Part shown: piece after piece, positions 34,186-46,040 of the stretch | Layout: every line of letters starts with the position of its first letter | How positions within the stretch are numbered: the stretch's first letter is position 1 | DNA from: Aphelidium insulamus | Lineage: Eukaryota > Aphelidiomycota > Aphelidea > Aphelidiaceae | Assembly (NCBI GenBank): GCA_036784855.1 | Contig: JAZDSV010000020.1 | Span: 124,001-188,000 of the forward strand | Direction: 5' to 3' | Length of the DNA stretch: 64,000 nucleotides | Notes under the pieces: model-generated | Told to the model about the DNA's origin: nothing | Database searches by the model: none | The model's input: only the letters and a program-made list of their open reading frames with translations | Translations under genes and position numbers: made by a program

Positions 34186-35379
34186 ATGACCTCACGAAAA
34201 ACGAAAAAACGAACTAACAAGCAAGTGCTGCAGCAACTTAGACGTGCGGGTGGTGAGCCGGTGGAAGTTTCAGGGACGCCAGATGGCGCGGTCTATCCTG
34301 CCGCGTTATTCGGGTACGAGTCCTTGTTTACGCCTGAAGATCACATTGCACTCAACCGAACGCATTTTGACGCTCTGCAAGTAAAATCCGTTGCTTTTCG
34401 TTCGCATCCTGGTCGCCGGTCGATTATTGGCAAGACGGCGTCGACAATGTCGTCACAGTGCTTGCATCCACATTTCTACAACTGCGTGACGCCGATTGAC
34501 ATTTTGCAAGAATTAGCTTCGATGTTAGACGCTCCTGCAGACTGGAGTGACGCAGTGGCTCGCGTTCTGGCGGACCAAAAGATACAGGCGATGTGGACGA
34601 GAAGTCTGGAACGATTCCTGGAAAGTAAGTCGCCAGCTTACTTACTGCTGATCTGATCCTTGCAGAATGCAGTCAAAGATGCACGTGTTAATCTGGTCAT
34701 TCAATCAGGGCTCGTCCTCTTTCGACTTCCAGTAAATCTTGCTATTGCGCCGCGTTTTGGAGTTGGCGGCTATTTGGCACGCGGGAAATATGCTATCAGC
34801 GGTGAAGCGGATACTGCATTCCGCGATCGTGCAACTAATCTACTCAAACTTGTGGCAAAAGTGGAAACCATCGAAGCTTACGCCGGAGAAGAGCGATGGT
34901 ATCGAGGGACTCGTGGGTGTCAAGTATTGGGAGCACTGTACTACTTTAACGCACCCACACTGCTAGTGACTCAACAACAATTTCACGTGTTTGTGGAGGA
35001 TGCCGGGCGTAGTAATGTGTTTGCATTTCCGGGGCCGAATCTAGTTGGCTGCACCGAGAACGATGACTTTATTGGCGCCATTCTAGTGTGCCTGATGTCT
35101 CGCCGTGTGCAGAGGCCAGACGTTATTCCCGCTACACCCCGAATATCTACTCCACCGGCGCGTACGAAAGGCAAACCACTTGTACTTCAGCGTCAAGCAG
35201 CATCACCGAAATTTCCCTCCGCAAGGCAACCTTTGCGACGTTCAAACCGACTGGCGGGGGTTTTGCCCGAGATTGAACCCAAAGATGATACCAGGGCACA
35301 CCAGATTTTCTTCTTGACAGAAACGGAGATTAAAAAAGCACTGGAGTTCCAGAAATTATTGCATGCTGAAGAGAACTAG
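34186..35379 (+). CDS. PD-(D/E)XK-like protein, copy 1 (active site altered)
   Basis: Two exons with an intron at about 34625-34664. The N-terminal exon is conserved in copy 2 (FTPEDHIALNRTHFDALQ, GRRSIIGKTAS, LHPHFYNCVTPIDILQELA). Exon 2 has RFGVGGYLARGKYAISGEAD, then a position where copy 2 reads LLSEVKRT but this copy reads LVAKVETI, then RGCQVLGALYYF. The order D...E-x-K...Q fits a PD-(D/E)XK nuclease fold, and here the E-x-K is lost. The tail is disordered and basic with RRSNRLAG, possibly a nuclear signal. No signal peptide. Function is inferred only from the motif pattern; this copy is probably catalytically dead. Confidence 0.6.
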
Positions 35380-35885
35380 TAGCGACGATATGTGGCTAAA
35401 GCGCAGGTATAAATAAAGCGGCACTCCTATTCGATGGAAAAGAGGTTCCTTCTCTTTTGATCAAATGTTCCACTATCATAATCATTCCCTTTGCGGAGTC
35501 ACTGGTATCAAGCTGTTTGGATGTGGTACTATGTGTATGTATAAGACTTCAACAATAATACAGCTACAGTAACAAAAATTATCTTCACGAGGAATGCGAC
35601 CAAGCATCTCTGCTAGCCATGTTCACCACAATGTGGACCTGTGCAGGTATGGTATATGAGCCAGCAATAGTCGAAATATTTTCAACACTTATAACACTCT
35701 ATTAAATAAAGCAATGTGGAACAAAAACACATACACTTTCTGACGCGATTAGGTATTACGGACACGCTATTTTGATGTTGAGCGGTGTTCGATTTACTGG
35801 TCAGGCATTGCTTCAACTGCTCGTGTGACACATCGACAGCTTCTGATTGGTGGCGTAGCATTACTGTCAATTTTTCATTCTCCAA
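35380..35885. other. Spacer between the PD-(D/E)XK-like paralogs
   Basis: About 500 bp with a short inverted AAAGAG...CTCTTT pair near 35440 and a TGATTGGTGGCG (reverse CCAAT) element near 35847, just before the next ATG. No gene seen. Confidence 0.4.
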
Positions 35886-37193
35886 ATGGCATCGCAACCG
35901 CCCCGCACGCCGCAGTCGCGACCGCGTTCGCCACCGCCGCAAATTTGGAAACTTGTGCAGAATGAGATTGTCGCGGAGCATACTCCGGATGAGCCAGAGG
36001 ACTCGGAAGATCATCGTGTGCTGCAAGGCTACGGCGCCGGGTTCACTCCAGATGACCACAGAGCACTCAATCGAACGTTCTTTGACGCCCTGCAGAAACA
36101 AACTGTTGCAGTGCGCTCGCGGCCTGGTCGTCTGTCGATTGTCGGGAAGACGGCATCGAAAATACCGTCGCGCTGCTTATACCCCGATTTTTACACATGC
36201 GTCAAGCCTATTGACAATTTGCAACAATTAGCCGCGATGTTGGCCCCGCCTCCAGGCTGGGAAGGAATTGTTGCTCGTGTATTGGCGGATCAAGAGGTAC
36301 AGACGAGATGGGAACGTTTTCGTGAAATTGGAGATGATGCGCTTGAAGTACGTAGCAGCATTATGAACGTCAACTGATAAGCGCAGATCGAAGTGGAGAA
36401 CGCATTTGTTAATCTGATCAATCTTGCTGGACTTATAATTCTTCGACTTCCAATTACTGTCAAGCTTACTCCACGTTTTGGAGTTGGCGGCTATTTAGCA
36501 CGCGGCCAATATGCTATCAGCGGGAAAGCGGATACTTCGTTTGTCGATGAAGCGTCCGGTCTTTTCAAGCTCTTATCGGAAGTAAAACGTACGGCAACAT
36601 ATGGTGGACAGGAGAGATGGTATCGAGCGTCTCGTGGATGCCAAGTATTGGGAGCACTGTACTATTTTAACGCACCCACACTGCTAGTGACTCAACAACA
36701 ATTTCACGTGTTTGTGGAGGATGCGGAGCGCAAAAATGTGTTTACATTTCCGGGGCCGGATGCTGTTGGCCGCACGGAAAACGATGACTTTATTGGCGCT
36801 ATTCTTCTCTGCCTAATGTCGACGCGGCTCCCAAAGCGCGACGTCATTCCCGCGACGCCAGTGAAGTCGATACCAATGCCTTTTCTGCCGGTTGCACAAG
36901 ACACACCAGGAATACAACTTCGCCGTGCATCAGCCCACGCGGCGGCAACCTCGTCCAAAAACGAGCCGGTACGGCGTTCGAGCCGGTTGGCGGGCTTCGC
37001 GCCGGAATTTTCCTCCGAGGAAGATGCGGCGCGTCAGATTTTTTTTCTCTCCGAAAAGGAGATTGAGGATGCGCTCTCTGCCGTCGATGCCGAGGCGAGC
37101 AATGTGTTCCCGTTTGTGTCTGCGGCTGAGGAGGACGAGGCTGCCCGCGCCGAGGCTTCCCGCGTCGGGGCCGGAGTCGAAAAGCGCCAATAG
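35886..37193 (+). CDS. PD-(D/E)XK-like protein, copy 2 (motif intact)
   Basis: Tandem paralog of the preceding gene with the same two-exon layout (intron about 36347-36387). The N-terminus is Pro/Arg-rich, followed by FTPDDHRALNRTFFDALQ and GRLSIVGKTASK. Exon 2 keeps AISGKADTSF...LLSEVKRTA...SRGCQVLGALYYF, giving the D, E-x-K and Q expected of a PD-(D/E)XK nuclease core. The tail contains VRRSSRLAGF and ends acidic. Parts of exon 2 are almost identical to copy 1 at DNA level (around 36640-36725), suggesting gene conversion. Crinkler-type effectors and transposon-linked nucleases use similar folds, but I cannot tie it to either. Confidence 0.62.
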
Positions 37194-37299
37194 AAGCACA
37201 ACGGCATATGTTAACCTGTTATATTCTGTTCAATGAGAATATTTGTTCGTTATAACGAACTTGATTATAAGTTCCCATACTAATCAAGGAAACGCGAAA

Positions 37300-40200
37300 A
37301 TGGCACCAACGCAACCGCCGCAGGGAGAGCCGCAGCCGCAGCCTCAGGCCGGCACATCGCATCCCCAGTTCATCAAGAAGAAGGTCGACTCGCGCGTACG
37401 CGCCCTCATTGACCAGGGTGTGCAGCAGCGCCACCGATCCTTCTTTGTCATTGTGGGCGATCGCGGCAAGGATCAGGCACGTCTTATCGTGGCGCGTTTA
37501 CATATCACCATGTGCTCACCTTGAATTCGTCTTGTGCAGGTCATGTACCTGCACTATATGCTGAGTAAGGCGCGTGTATCGCGTAAACCCTCGGTGCTGT
37601 GGTGCTACAAGAAGGAGCTGGGATTCAGCAGGTATATATTATGCGCGATACTTTCTCTCTACGCCGTCTAATGTGTGGGCAGCCACCGCAAGAAGCGCAT
37701 TCGCCACCACCAGGCCATGGTCAAGCGTGGACTGAAGGACGCGGATACCGAGGACCCGTTCGAGTTGTTCATCTCTGGCACCGACATTCGCTACACCTAC
37801 TACAAAGATTCCCACAAGGTGCTCGGGCAGACCTTTGGCATGCTTGTGCTGCAGGTTCGTTCTCGTTAATTATTGCAATCTATAGTATTCTCTGTATTGT
37901 ATATTTGGATACTTAAATATAATACCCTTACAGTGCTCATCACATTTAATTACAGGACTTTGAGGCGCTGACACCGAATTTGCTGGCACGCACGGTGGAG
38001 ACGGTGGAGGGCGGCGGCGTGGTGGTGCTGTTGCTGCACTCGATGAAGTCGCTCACACAGCTCTACACCCTGACCATGGATGTCCATGCACGCTACCGCA
38101 CCCAGGCACACGCCGATGTCACCGCCCGCTTCAACGAGCGGTTCATGCTGTCTCTAGGCGCGTGCGAGAATTGTCTCTGTGTCGACGACGAGTTGAATGT
38201 GCTGCCGATCAGTGTTGGCTGGCGCAATGGCGGCGGCGGCGGCGATGGCAAGCAGCCCGGCAGCGATTCAAATGACGGCAGCAGTGCCGAGGACGCCGAG
38301 CTCTCGGAACTCAAGGAGAGCTTGCGGGAGACACAGCCGGCCGGCGCATTGGTACAGCAGGCGCGCACACTGGACCAGGCCAAGGCCGTTCTGACCTTTA
38401 TCGACGCCATCGCCGACAAGTCGCTGCGGTCCACGGTGGCGTTGACAGCGGCGCGCGGTCGCGGCAAATCCGCCGCGCTCGGTCTGGCTATTGCGGCGGC
38501 GCTGGCCTACGGCTACGCCAACATATTCGTCACGTCGCCCGCGCCCGAGAACCTGGGCACCGTGTTCCAGTTTGTGTTCAAGGCGCTGGAGCAGCTGGGC
38601 TACCGCGAGCACGCCGACTATGACGTGCAGCAGGCCGCCGACGCGCAGTTCAATCGCGCCATTGTGCGCGTGAATGTGTTTCGACACCACCGCCAGACGG
38701 TTCAGTACATCCAGCCGCAGGATGCGCACTGTCTCGGCCAGGCCGAACTGTTGGTCATTGATGAGGCGGCCGCAATTCCGCTGCCACTGGTGCGCCGCCT
38801 CCTCGGCAACCACCTGGTGTTTATGGCGTCCACGGTGAATGGGTACGAGGGCACGGGCCGCGCACTATCTCTGAAGCTGTTGGAGCAGCTTCGTCGACAG
38901 CAAGCCGTTGGCAGCGTGGCGTCGACGGCCAGTGTAAATTCCCTGGCCGAGCCGAGTGCAAACGCTTCAAAGGGAAATGCCACACTGCGCGAAATCAAGC
39001 TGAGCACGCCGATTCGGTACGGCCGCGACGATCCGACGGAGCGCTGGCTGAACAAGCTGCTGTGTCTGGACGCTGCCTCGTCGTCCTCGTCTGGACGTGG
39101 CAAGGCGGCCGGCTGTCCGCACCCGAATGACTGCCAATTGTTTGCCGTCAGTCGCGACACTCTGTTCAGCTACCACCCGGTGTCGGAGGCGTTTCTGCAG
39201 CGCATGATGGCGCTCTATGTGGCCAGCCACTACAAGAACTCGCCGAATGATCTGCAGCTGATGTCGGACGCACCGGCGCACATGTTGTTTGTCCTGCTGG
39301 ACACTAGCGCCACCAACAGCGGCAGTGGTGACAGTGTTCTCCCCGAGCCGCTGGTGGTGCTGCAAGTGTGTCTGGAGGGTGACATCACGCGGCAGTCCGT
39401 GCGGGAGAGTCTGCGGCGTGGACGCGGCGCGGACGGCGACATGATCCCGTGGACGGTGGCGCAGCAGTTCCAGGACGACGATTTCGCCACGCTGAGCGGC
39501 GCCCGCATTGTCCGCATCGCCTCCCACCCGGACTATGCGCGCATGGGCTACGGCACTCGGGCCATGCAGCTGCTGGTCAAGTACTTTGAGAGCGGCGGCG
39601 ACGCCGACAACAATTCCATTCAGCCATCAAATGTCATGCGCCGCGAACAGCGGGAACAACAGCAGGAGAACCACGGAGACAGCTTGCTGCACTCGGAGCG
39701 GCTGCATGTTCGCGATGCCGCCACCATGCCGCCGCTGCTGTTGTCGTTAGAAGAGGTGCCTGCACCGCGGCTGCACTGGCTCGGCGTGGCATACGGACTG
39801 ACCGGGGATCTGCTGCGGTTCTGGCGCCGACACGCATTCACCCCGGTCTATCTGCGCCAGACTGCGAACGATCTGACGGGCGAGCACACGTGCATCATGC
39901 TCCGGAGACTGGCCAGCGGTGCGTCTGGCGACTCGTCGTCGCAGTGGCTGCGCGCATTCTCGGCCGACTTCAAGCAGCGGTTCCTGCAGCTGCTTGCCTT
40001 CCCGGCCTTTCGCCAGTTCTCGCCGCTGCTCTGCATGCTCGTCGTGGATGCCGTGGACCAGCAGCTTAAAGGGGGAAGTGGCAGTGTTGATTCCTCCAGT
40101 GTCGGCAAACCACTGTGCCGCGCGGATGTGGATGCGGCTCTGTCGGCGTACGATCTGAAGCGCCTTCAGTCATACGCCAACAACCAGCTGGACTACCACG

Positions 40201-40976
40201 TCATCATGGACTTGCTGCCGACGCTTGCGGGCCACTATTTCAGCGGCCGTATGCGGCTGGGACCAACGGTGGGCGAGACCTCTGACGTCATTAACAGCAA
40301 CACCAATAAGAGCAATAGGGATATATCACTGTCGGCGGTGCAAAAGGCAATTTTGGTCGGCGTGGCGCTGCAGCGGCGCACAATGGACGAACTGGCCGCG
40401 GAGCTGCAGCTGCCCGTCAGCCAGCTGTTGGCGCTGTTTGTACGCTCCATGCGCAAAATCAGCGAATTCTACGAGAGCCTTGTCCGTGCCGATATTGAGC
40501 GGGATATTGCCACCGAGGACAAGAATAACACTGACGATGCCAAGATTGATTCCATGGGAGCTGAGATCAAGAGCGAAGTGTCTAGCACTAATAATAATTC
40601 CAAACGCCGCGTGGACGACGAAGAGGCATGGGATCCGGTGGCGGGGGCCGAGACGATGGCAGACGAGCTGGAGGCGGCCGGACAGCAAGATCTGGCCGCC
40701 AAGCGCCAACGCCAGCGCGACATGATCAGCGCGCTGAATCTGTCGCAGTACGCCATCACCGCCGACGCGGCTGGCTGGGACGAGGCGCTGGACGGAGTAA
40801 AGAAGGGCGGCAGCAACACTCTGCTCAGCGTGCGCACGGAACACTCGGCCAAGCAGAAGAAGCGGCAGAAACACGCCAACGCCTCGGAGGAGGTGGCCAA
40901 GCTGGGCGCCAAACTTGCCGATGCTGCAAAGAGCAAGAAGAAGAAAAAGTCCTCGTCGTCATCCAAGCGGGCGTAG
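37300..40976 (+). CDS. NAT10: RNA cytidine acetyltransferase NAT10/KRE33
   Basis: Five exons. The N-terminus (KKVDSRVRALIDQGVQQRHR, VVGDRGKDQ-type IVGDRGKDQ, KPSVLWCYKKELGFSSHRKK) and QDFEALTPNLLARTVETVEG are near-identical to the family. A helicase-like ATPase follows (Walker A ARGRGKSAALGLA, Walker B LLVIDEAAAIPLPL). The GNAT domain is marked by IVRIASHPDYARMGYGTRAM; then the tRNA-binding C-terminus and a Lys-rich tail. The enzyme makes N4-acetylcytidine in 18S rRNA and tRNA and works in nucleolar small-subunit assembly. The first intron (37477-37539) begins GC, and using it restores the GKDQ-VMYLHYMLS junction. Full length and intact. Confidence 0.97.
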
Positions 40977-41074
40977 CTCTACTAGACAGCTGCAATAACT
41001 ATGATAATAATAATAATATATATGGACTAGAAGTAGATCTTTATTAGAGCGCGGGGAGTACATATGTACACACA

Positions 41075-41422
41075 CTAATGCGCAATTTCAGCGTCGATGG
41101 TCTGCGTCTCGTTGTCGGTGTGAGCGGGGACTTCGCCGTCAGCAGGTGCAGCCACCACACCGAGTTTCCTGCCAATTAAGGCGCCCATGGCCGCGGCGGT
41201 GGACGCTACTGCCGTCGATGCAGTCGACACCGTGCCCAACATGGCAGAGGTGGCTTGCAGGGTTGCGGCCACGCCACCCGCGGCGTGGATGGTGCCCACC
41301 CCAGAGATAACCGTGCCGAACGTTGACATGGCCCACGGCACAAGGGCAGCGGCACCCATGCCAATTAGTGGGACAGCTGCAACACCCGCAGCGGCACCAG
41401 CGATTACGTATCTGGCCGACAT
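41075..41422 (-). CDS. IFI6/IFI27-like small membrane protein
   Basis: 115 residues in one exon. Hydrophobic and Gly/Ala-rich with the ISG12-type pattern: GAAAGVAAVPLIGMG, AAGGVAATLQATSAMLG, then a short polar tail. Animal IFI27/IFI6 proteins sit in mitochondrial or ER membranes and promote apoptosis; related proteins of unknown role occur in fungi and protists. Two CCAAT boxes (ATTGGCC, CCAATGATTGG) lie 70-100 bp upstream. Confidence 0.75.
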   Translation of the reverse strand: MSARYVIAGAAAGVAAVPLIGMGAAALVPWAMSTFGTVISGVGTIHAAGGVAATLQATSAMLGTVSTASTAVASTAAAMGALIGRKLGVVAAPADGEVPAHTDNETQTIDAEIAH

Positions 41423-41615
41423 GATGACAGAGGAAATGGAAGTGTGGGAGTTGCGTGGCGCAGCGGTTGATAGGCGTTCCCGGACCTGATTGGCCAGCGT
41501 GAATTACCTGTCAGCCAATGATTGGGGCCCGAAGGCACGGAACAGGCAGGACACTGTGCACATATAGTAAACTATTCTACAGTTTATAAATTGACATTTA
41601 CACATTGACTTGGCG

Positions 41616-43937
41616 TCAGTCATCCAAGTCATCGTCCGCGTCGTTGCTGTTGGCAAAGGCATCGTCATCCGCAGTCTCCACTTGTTCCATGAGTTTGTGC
41701 AGCATGGCATTGGCCCGGAACACCTCCACCAGCAAGTGCCGAATGGCCTCCGAGTCCGACATCTGGCCGGCCATGAGCGCCGGGGATGCAGCGCCGTCAC
41801 TATGATGCTGTGGCACCGCCGACAGACTCTGACCGTTGTGTTGTTGATCATCGCCGCCGTGTGGATGCGGTGCCGGGTGGAATCCAGCGCCGCTCGGTGA
41901 CCGTGTGTGATGGCCACTGCGCGGCGGTGCCGTGAAGCTGTGCGAACAGTTGGGACAGTGCAGTTGTGCCTGTGTGTGATGAGCGGCCGGGTTGACGGAG
42001 AGTCCTCCAGCAGGCCGCGCGTCAGATCGACGTCCCGACACCTGCGCCGACTTGGCAATCACCGTGGACTTCATGGCAATCTGCTCCGCCGACTTCATCA
42101 TATCATCGAGTGAGTGCAGCCGCTTGGTGGAATTTTGTTCTTTGCCACCACCATCTTTGTGATCCTCCATGCTGTCCAATACGCGTCGATATGACGATCC
42201 ACCCGTCAGCTTGTGCTACTCACGTCAATACAGTGTGATGCCCTAAGAGAAGTGCACTGACCAGCCACTGCGGGACGGGCGGCACGGCATTACGGGACTT
42301 TAAAGTCTGCCACAGAATGGAAAAGTTGCGTCCAATAATGATGGACGGGAGGGCAATCAGCAGCATGCCACACAGCATGGCACAGAATGTAAACAGTCTC
42401 CCAACCACCGTCTGTGGCGACATGTCACCTACGCATTAAGTGTTAATAATAGTAGTAGTAGATAACACAAAACAATAATAATATAACTACCGTAGCCAGT
42501 GGTGGTGATGGTGGTGACGGTGAACCAGAGCGTCTGGGGGATGGAGATGAATTTGCTGCGCGTGCCATCCTGCGCCACCCACACCCGCTGCTCCTTGTCA
42601 TACACCCCGCGCTCCGAGTAGTATATCAGCGTGGACAGAATGAGCACGGTGACCATGCCGGCGAAGAAGAGCGGAAAGAGCGGGCCAAGTGACTTGCGCA
42701 CGGACTCGCCGGCGATCTCGAACGAGATCTGCACGTAGCGGATCTGGTTGACGAAGCGAAACATCTTGAGCAGGCGGAACACCCGAATCAGCCGCAGCCC
42801 AGTCAGCCTCCCGTACTCCATGGTCTGCGTGAAGAGTATGTAGCGTGTATGCACTGATTGTGCAACAGATCAAAGTACCTCTCGACCCTCTTGAAACAGT
42901 TCCAGATAAAACGGCAACACTGCAGCCAAGTCCACAAAGAACAGGAAGCCTGTCGATCAGTTCATACAAAAGTTTATAAGCTTCACACGTAGATATAATC
43001 AATGCATATGAACTATATAGAATAAGAAACGTACTAAAGATGTAGGACAGAAAGGAGCGCACGCTGGTGGCACGGGATATAATGGTCAGAATGAGCTCCA
43101 TGGTGAATGTGGCCGTGACCACGCTGTCGATAATGAACCAGGTGGACTGCGCGTTGTTGTATATGGACTCGACGGTCTCGGCGCACATGGCCACCGTGGC
43201 AAACAGAATCATCAGCGTCATTGACACGTGGTACACCATGGACTGATTAAGGCGATGAGATGTAGTGGCAGTAATATATATATATATATATATATATATG
43301 GACGCACCGCCATGGACACGGACGGGTCCACCAGGAAGCGGTGCAGTTGTGCCTGCATGCCGAGTAAGATAAGCTAAAGCGATAGTGTACATAATTCACC
43401 TGCCTGACGCGCGCGAACCCTGACCAGCCAGCTGTCCTTGTCCATCAGGGCCTTCATGGCGTCGTGCAGTGTCTCTTCCACCGCGGCCTGCAACGTGGAG
43501 TAGCGCTGTCGGGAGCCGAAGCCGAGACCGCCGCCGTGTGCTGTGCGCGGCTCCGGGTGCGGGTCATAGCTGCCACCATTGCCATTGTTGGTGTTCATGG
43601 TGGCAGTGGTGTCGGTGGCGGAGCGCTGCGAACTTGACAGTGTGGAGCGGTGGCTGCGATGTTGCTGCGGCTTCTTCAACCCCGACAACACCAACTTGGA
43701 CTTGACCGCGTCCAGGTCGGTGTGGGTGTCGCCGGTGGTGCCCCCCGAAGCCGGTGTCATGGATAGTCGTGGCACAATCGCATCCGTGTTCTGGGTGCCG
43801 TTGGCGGCGGTGGTGGCAGAGATATTCCCTCCAATACTAGCTTGCTGATAAGGGGTGCCAGCACGCTGAGCATCTGCCAGCAGCGAGTCATCCACGGCCG
43901 GAGACAGTGCCGGACTGCGGCGCAGCGGGTCGCTCAT
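41616..43937 (-). CDS. Voltage-gated potassium channel, Kv type
   Basis: Spliced from seven or so exons. A low-complexity cytosolic N-terminus precedes S1 (VSMTLMILFATVAMCAETV). S4 has a regular basic ladder (RLIRVFRLLKMFRF, a charge every third residue). The pore helix and filter are TLWFTVTTITTTGYG joined across an intron to DMSPQT, giving the K-selective TTTGYGD. S6 is FCAMLCGMLLIALPSIII. The C-terminal tail is disordered and includes CPNCSHSF and ends in an acidic run (DADDDLDD). No T1 tetramerisation domain is recognised. The intron 43353-43403 appears to be GC-AG; using it keeps LHRFLVDPSVSMA in frame. Another intron holds a (TA)n run. Plasma-membrane channel expected. Confidence 0.93.
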
Positions 43938-44122
43938 TCAAATCACTCTGTATGTGTGCCAGAGTGTTTGCGTGGACAAGTTGTTTTACATACGCCATCA
44001 ATTATTTACACAGAGTGCGGTGCGTGTACAAGTATTTACATATTATTCACTTACAATACATTTTTTATACAAGAATGGCATTGATCGTTCTTTAATTTTA
44101 TTACCGAAGGTTTCGGCACTGC

Positions 44123-45010
44123 TCAACTACTTTGTGGCTCCGAGCCAAAATGAACCTTGAACGGCTCGGAGCGGTGCACAACCCACTTCCACTTGCGGAA
44201 ATAGAACCATGGGCGCACATAAAACTCTACATAGTACGTGTCGTCGCTGTTGAACGCTGCAGCACCAAGAGCTTCCAGCGACACAGCCGTCACTTCAGAG
44301 CCGGGCTGCAGGCGCATAGTTCCACTGGCAACCACGCCCTTCTTGCCCTCTGCAAACACTTCGTAGTGCAGTGTGCGTGGGCGGTCCAGGTTTTCATTTG
44401 GCTCCACGACCATGTCAAAATGACTAATGGCACCAGGTAAGGTTTCCTCGATGTTCACGTTTTCCGAAATAGCTTCAGTATCCACTGAAGAGAACTTTGA
44501 TGCAGCGCGCTCGACAATACCGACTCCGGCAACCAATTTGCCGCGCTTTCGGGGAACAAAATTGAAGCGCGAAGACTGCGCAAAAAGATTGTTTGTAATC
44601 GACTCCATAATTTGAATATAATAATGACCGGATTTGGGCACGTATTGGGCGGGCACAATCACCGTGGGATACGTGCCACTAAGATCGACATACGGCATGT
44701 TGCGTTCCATGGCGCATTCGATACCGCTCTGGCGGTTCGAAAATGCAAACAGGTGCGAATCCACCCAAAAATCGTTCGGATTGCGCACCGACACAATCTT
44801 GATGCTGTAATACTTTTTTGTCAGCACCTTCTCCAAATCGACCTGAAGCTGCACAGGCATATCCGCACCGCCGACAAAATTGCTTTCCGGCTGAATAAGA
44901 ACATCAACTATGCCATGTTCATTTGGGGACGTTGGCGCTAAACCGCGCGCCCGCGCACTTGCAGAGAATGCGAGCGCAATGGCCGCGATCGAGAGCGGAA
45001 ATTGCAGCAT
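44123..45010 (-). CDS. Secreted protein of unknown family, long paralog
   Basis: Single exon of 295 residues with a signal peptide (FPLSIAAIALAFSASARA). The mature protein looks mostly beta-stranded (VDVLIQPESNFVGGADM, TYPTVIVPAQYVPKSGHYYI, TYYVEFYVRPWFYF). The last 90 residues are nearly identical to the gene at 45459-45992, whereas the rest is unrelated. No domain recognised; a beta-sandwich is plausible. A CGACCAATCAGCGCC element lies about 80 bp upstream. Confidence 0.72.
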   Translation of the reverse strand: MLQFPLSIAAIALAFSASARARGLAPTSPNEHGIVDVLIQPESNFVGGADMPVQLQVDLEKVLTKKYYSIKIVSVRNPNDFWVDSHLFAFSNRQSGIECAMERNMPYVDLSGTYPTVIVPAQYVPKSGHYYIQIMESITNNLFAQSSRFNFVPRKRGKLVAGVGIVERAASKFSSVDTEAISENVNIEETLPGAISHFDMVVEPNENLDRPRTLHYEVFAEGKKGVVASGTMRLQPGSEVTAVSLEALGAAAFNSDDTYYVEFYVRPWFYFRKWKWVVHRSEPFKVHFGSEPQSS

Positions 45011-45458
45011 GATTCACCAGGTGGAATGAAGTGCGACTTAATCGCGGCGTTAATTGCCTTTTTCACTTTGGCGACCTTGACCCGCTCGATCGACCAATCA
45101 GCGCCTCGTCGCAGAAATTAAAACAAGCCACTTTACTAGACGTCAGCTACATATGCTGATATATATATATCATATATATATCAGCTGTATAATATACTAT
45201 ATATATCTATACAGCCTTGGAGGTAGCAGCTATACATCCAACAGGCATGAGCGCAATGGCCGCGGTAAAGCGCAGTATGGGTCGGTCTGTCACGTGTGGA
45301 ACATCACTGGCTGAAGCTTGTCCCAGAGAGCCAAAATGACAGGTGTCATGGCCCTGTAAGTGTAATGCGGCAAGAGTAATGCCATATGTGCATCATATGT
45401 ATGGCGCTGCATTTATTTTATACTGCTACGACAGATATTTTGCTCCTTGTGACGTGTT
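45011..45458. other. Spacer with AT palindrome between paralogs
   Basis: Contains the CCAAT element near 45090 and a perfect-looking AT palindrome (CTGATATATATA...TATATATCAG, about 45157-45184) able to form a cruciform. A GAGCGCAATGGCCGCG word at about 45248 repeats part of the neighbouring signal-peptide region, perhaps a relic of the duplication. Confidence 0.45.
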
Positions 45459-45992
45459 CTATGGCACGTAGCTAGGGCGCGTATAATCAGAAACAATCTT
45501 GAACGGCTCGGAGCGGTGCACAACCCACTTCCACTTGCGGAAATAGAACCATGGGCGCACATAAAACTCTACATAGTACGTGTCGTCACTGTTGAATGCT
45601 GCAGCACCATCGTGTGCATCCAGCTGCACAGCCGTCACTTCAGAGCCGGGCTGCAGGCGCATAGTTCCACTGGCAACCGCGTCCCTCTTGCCCTCTGCAA
45701 ACACTTTGTAGTCCAAAGTGCGCGCGTGCCGCAATTTAGCGCTAGGCGTCACTTCCATATTCCCCTCCGAACCAGCAAGGCGAATCTCGACATGATCGAC
45801 AATGCAACCGCGCTTGGGAGGTAGGAGCATAAATGGATGCGACGTAAAAAAGCAAGGTCCATCTTCGGGTTCACATATGCGCTCAGCATGCTTTCCCCTT
45901 GTGGGACCATCCTTCCATTCAACCGTGAATGAGCGCCCATCGCCCCCATCGTCGGGTACTGCCAATTGTCTGTTGCACACATTTGTGCTCAT
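45459..45992 (-). CDS. Short paralog with swapped N-terminus
   Basis: 177 residues from ATG 45992, without a signal peptide. The C-terminal part (KVFAEGKRDAVASGTMRLQ, FNSDDTYYVEFYVRPWFY, KWKWVVHRSEPFK) is about 95% identical in DNA to the 44123 gene. The N-terminal 85 residues (Cys-containing, VDHVEIRLAG) are unrelated to it. This mosaic suggests recombination or gene conversion of one shared module. Only about 48 bp separate its start from the divergent HADH gene. Confidence 0.6.
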   Translation of the reverse strand: MSTNVCNRQLAVPDDGGDGRSFTVEWKDGPTRGKHAERICEPEDGPCFFTSHPFMLLPPKRGCIVDHVEIRLAGSEGNMEVTPSAKLRHARTLDYKVFAEGKRDAVASGTMRLQPGSEVTAVQLDAHDGAAAFNSDDTYYVEFYVRPWFYFRKWKWVVHRSEPFKIVSDYTRPSYVP

Positions 45993-46040
45993 TCAAAGCA
46001 TAACAAACAGCCTGTCACACTGTCTCAATATTGTTGCAAT

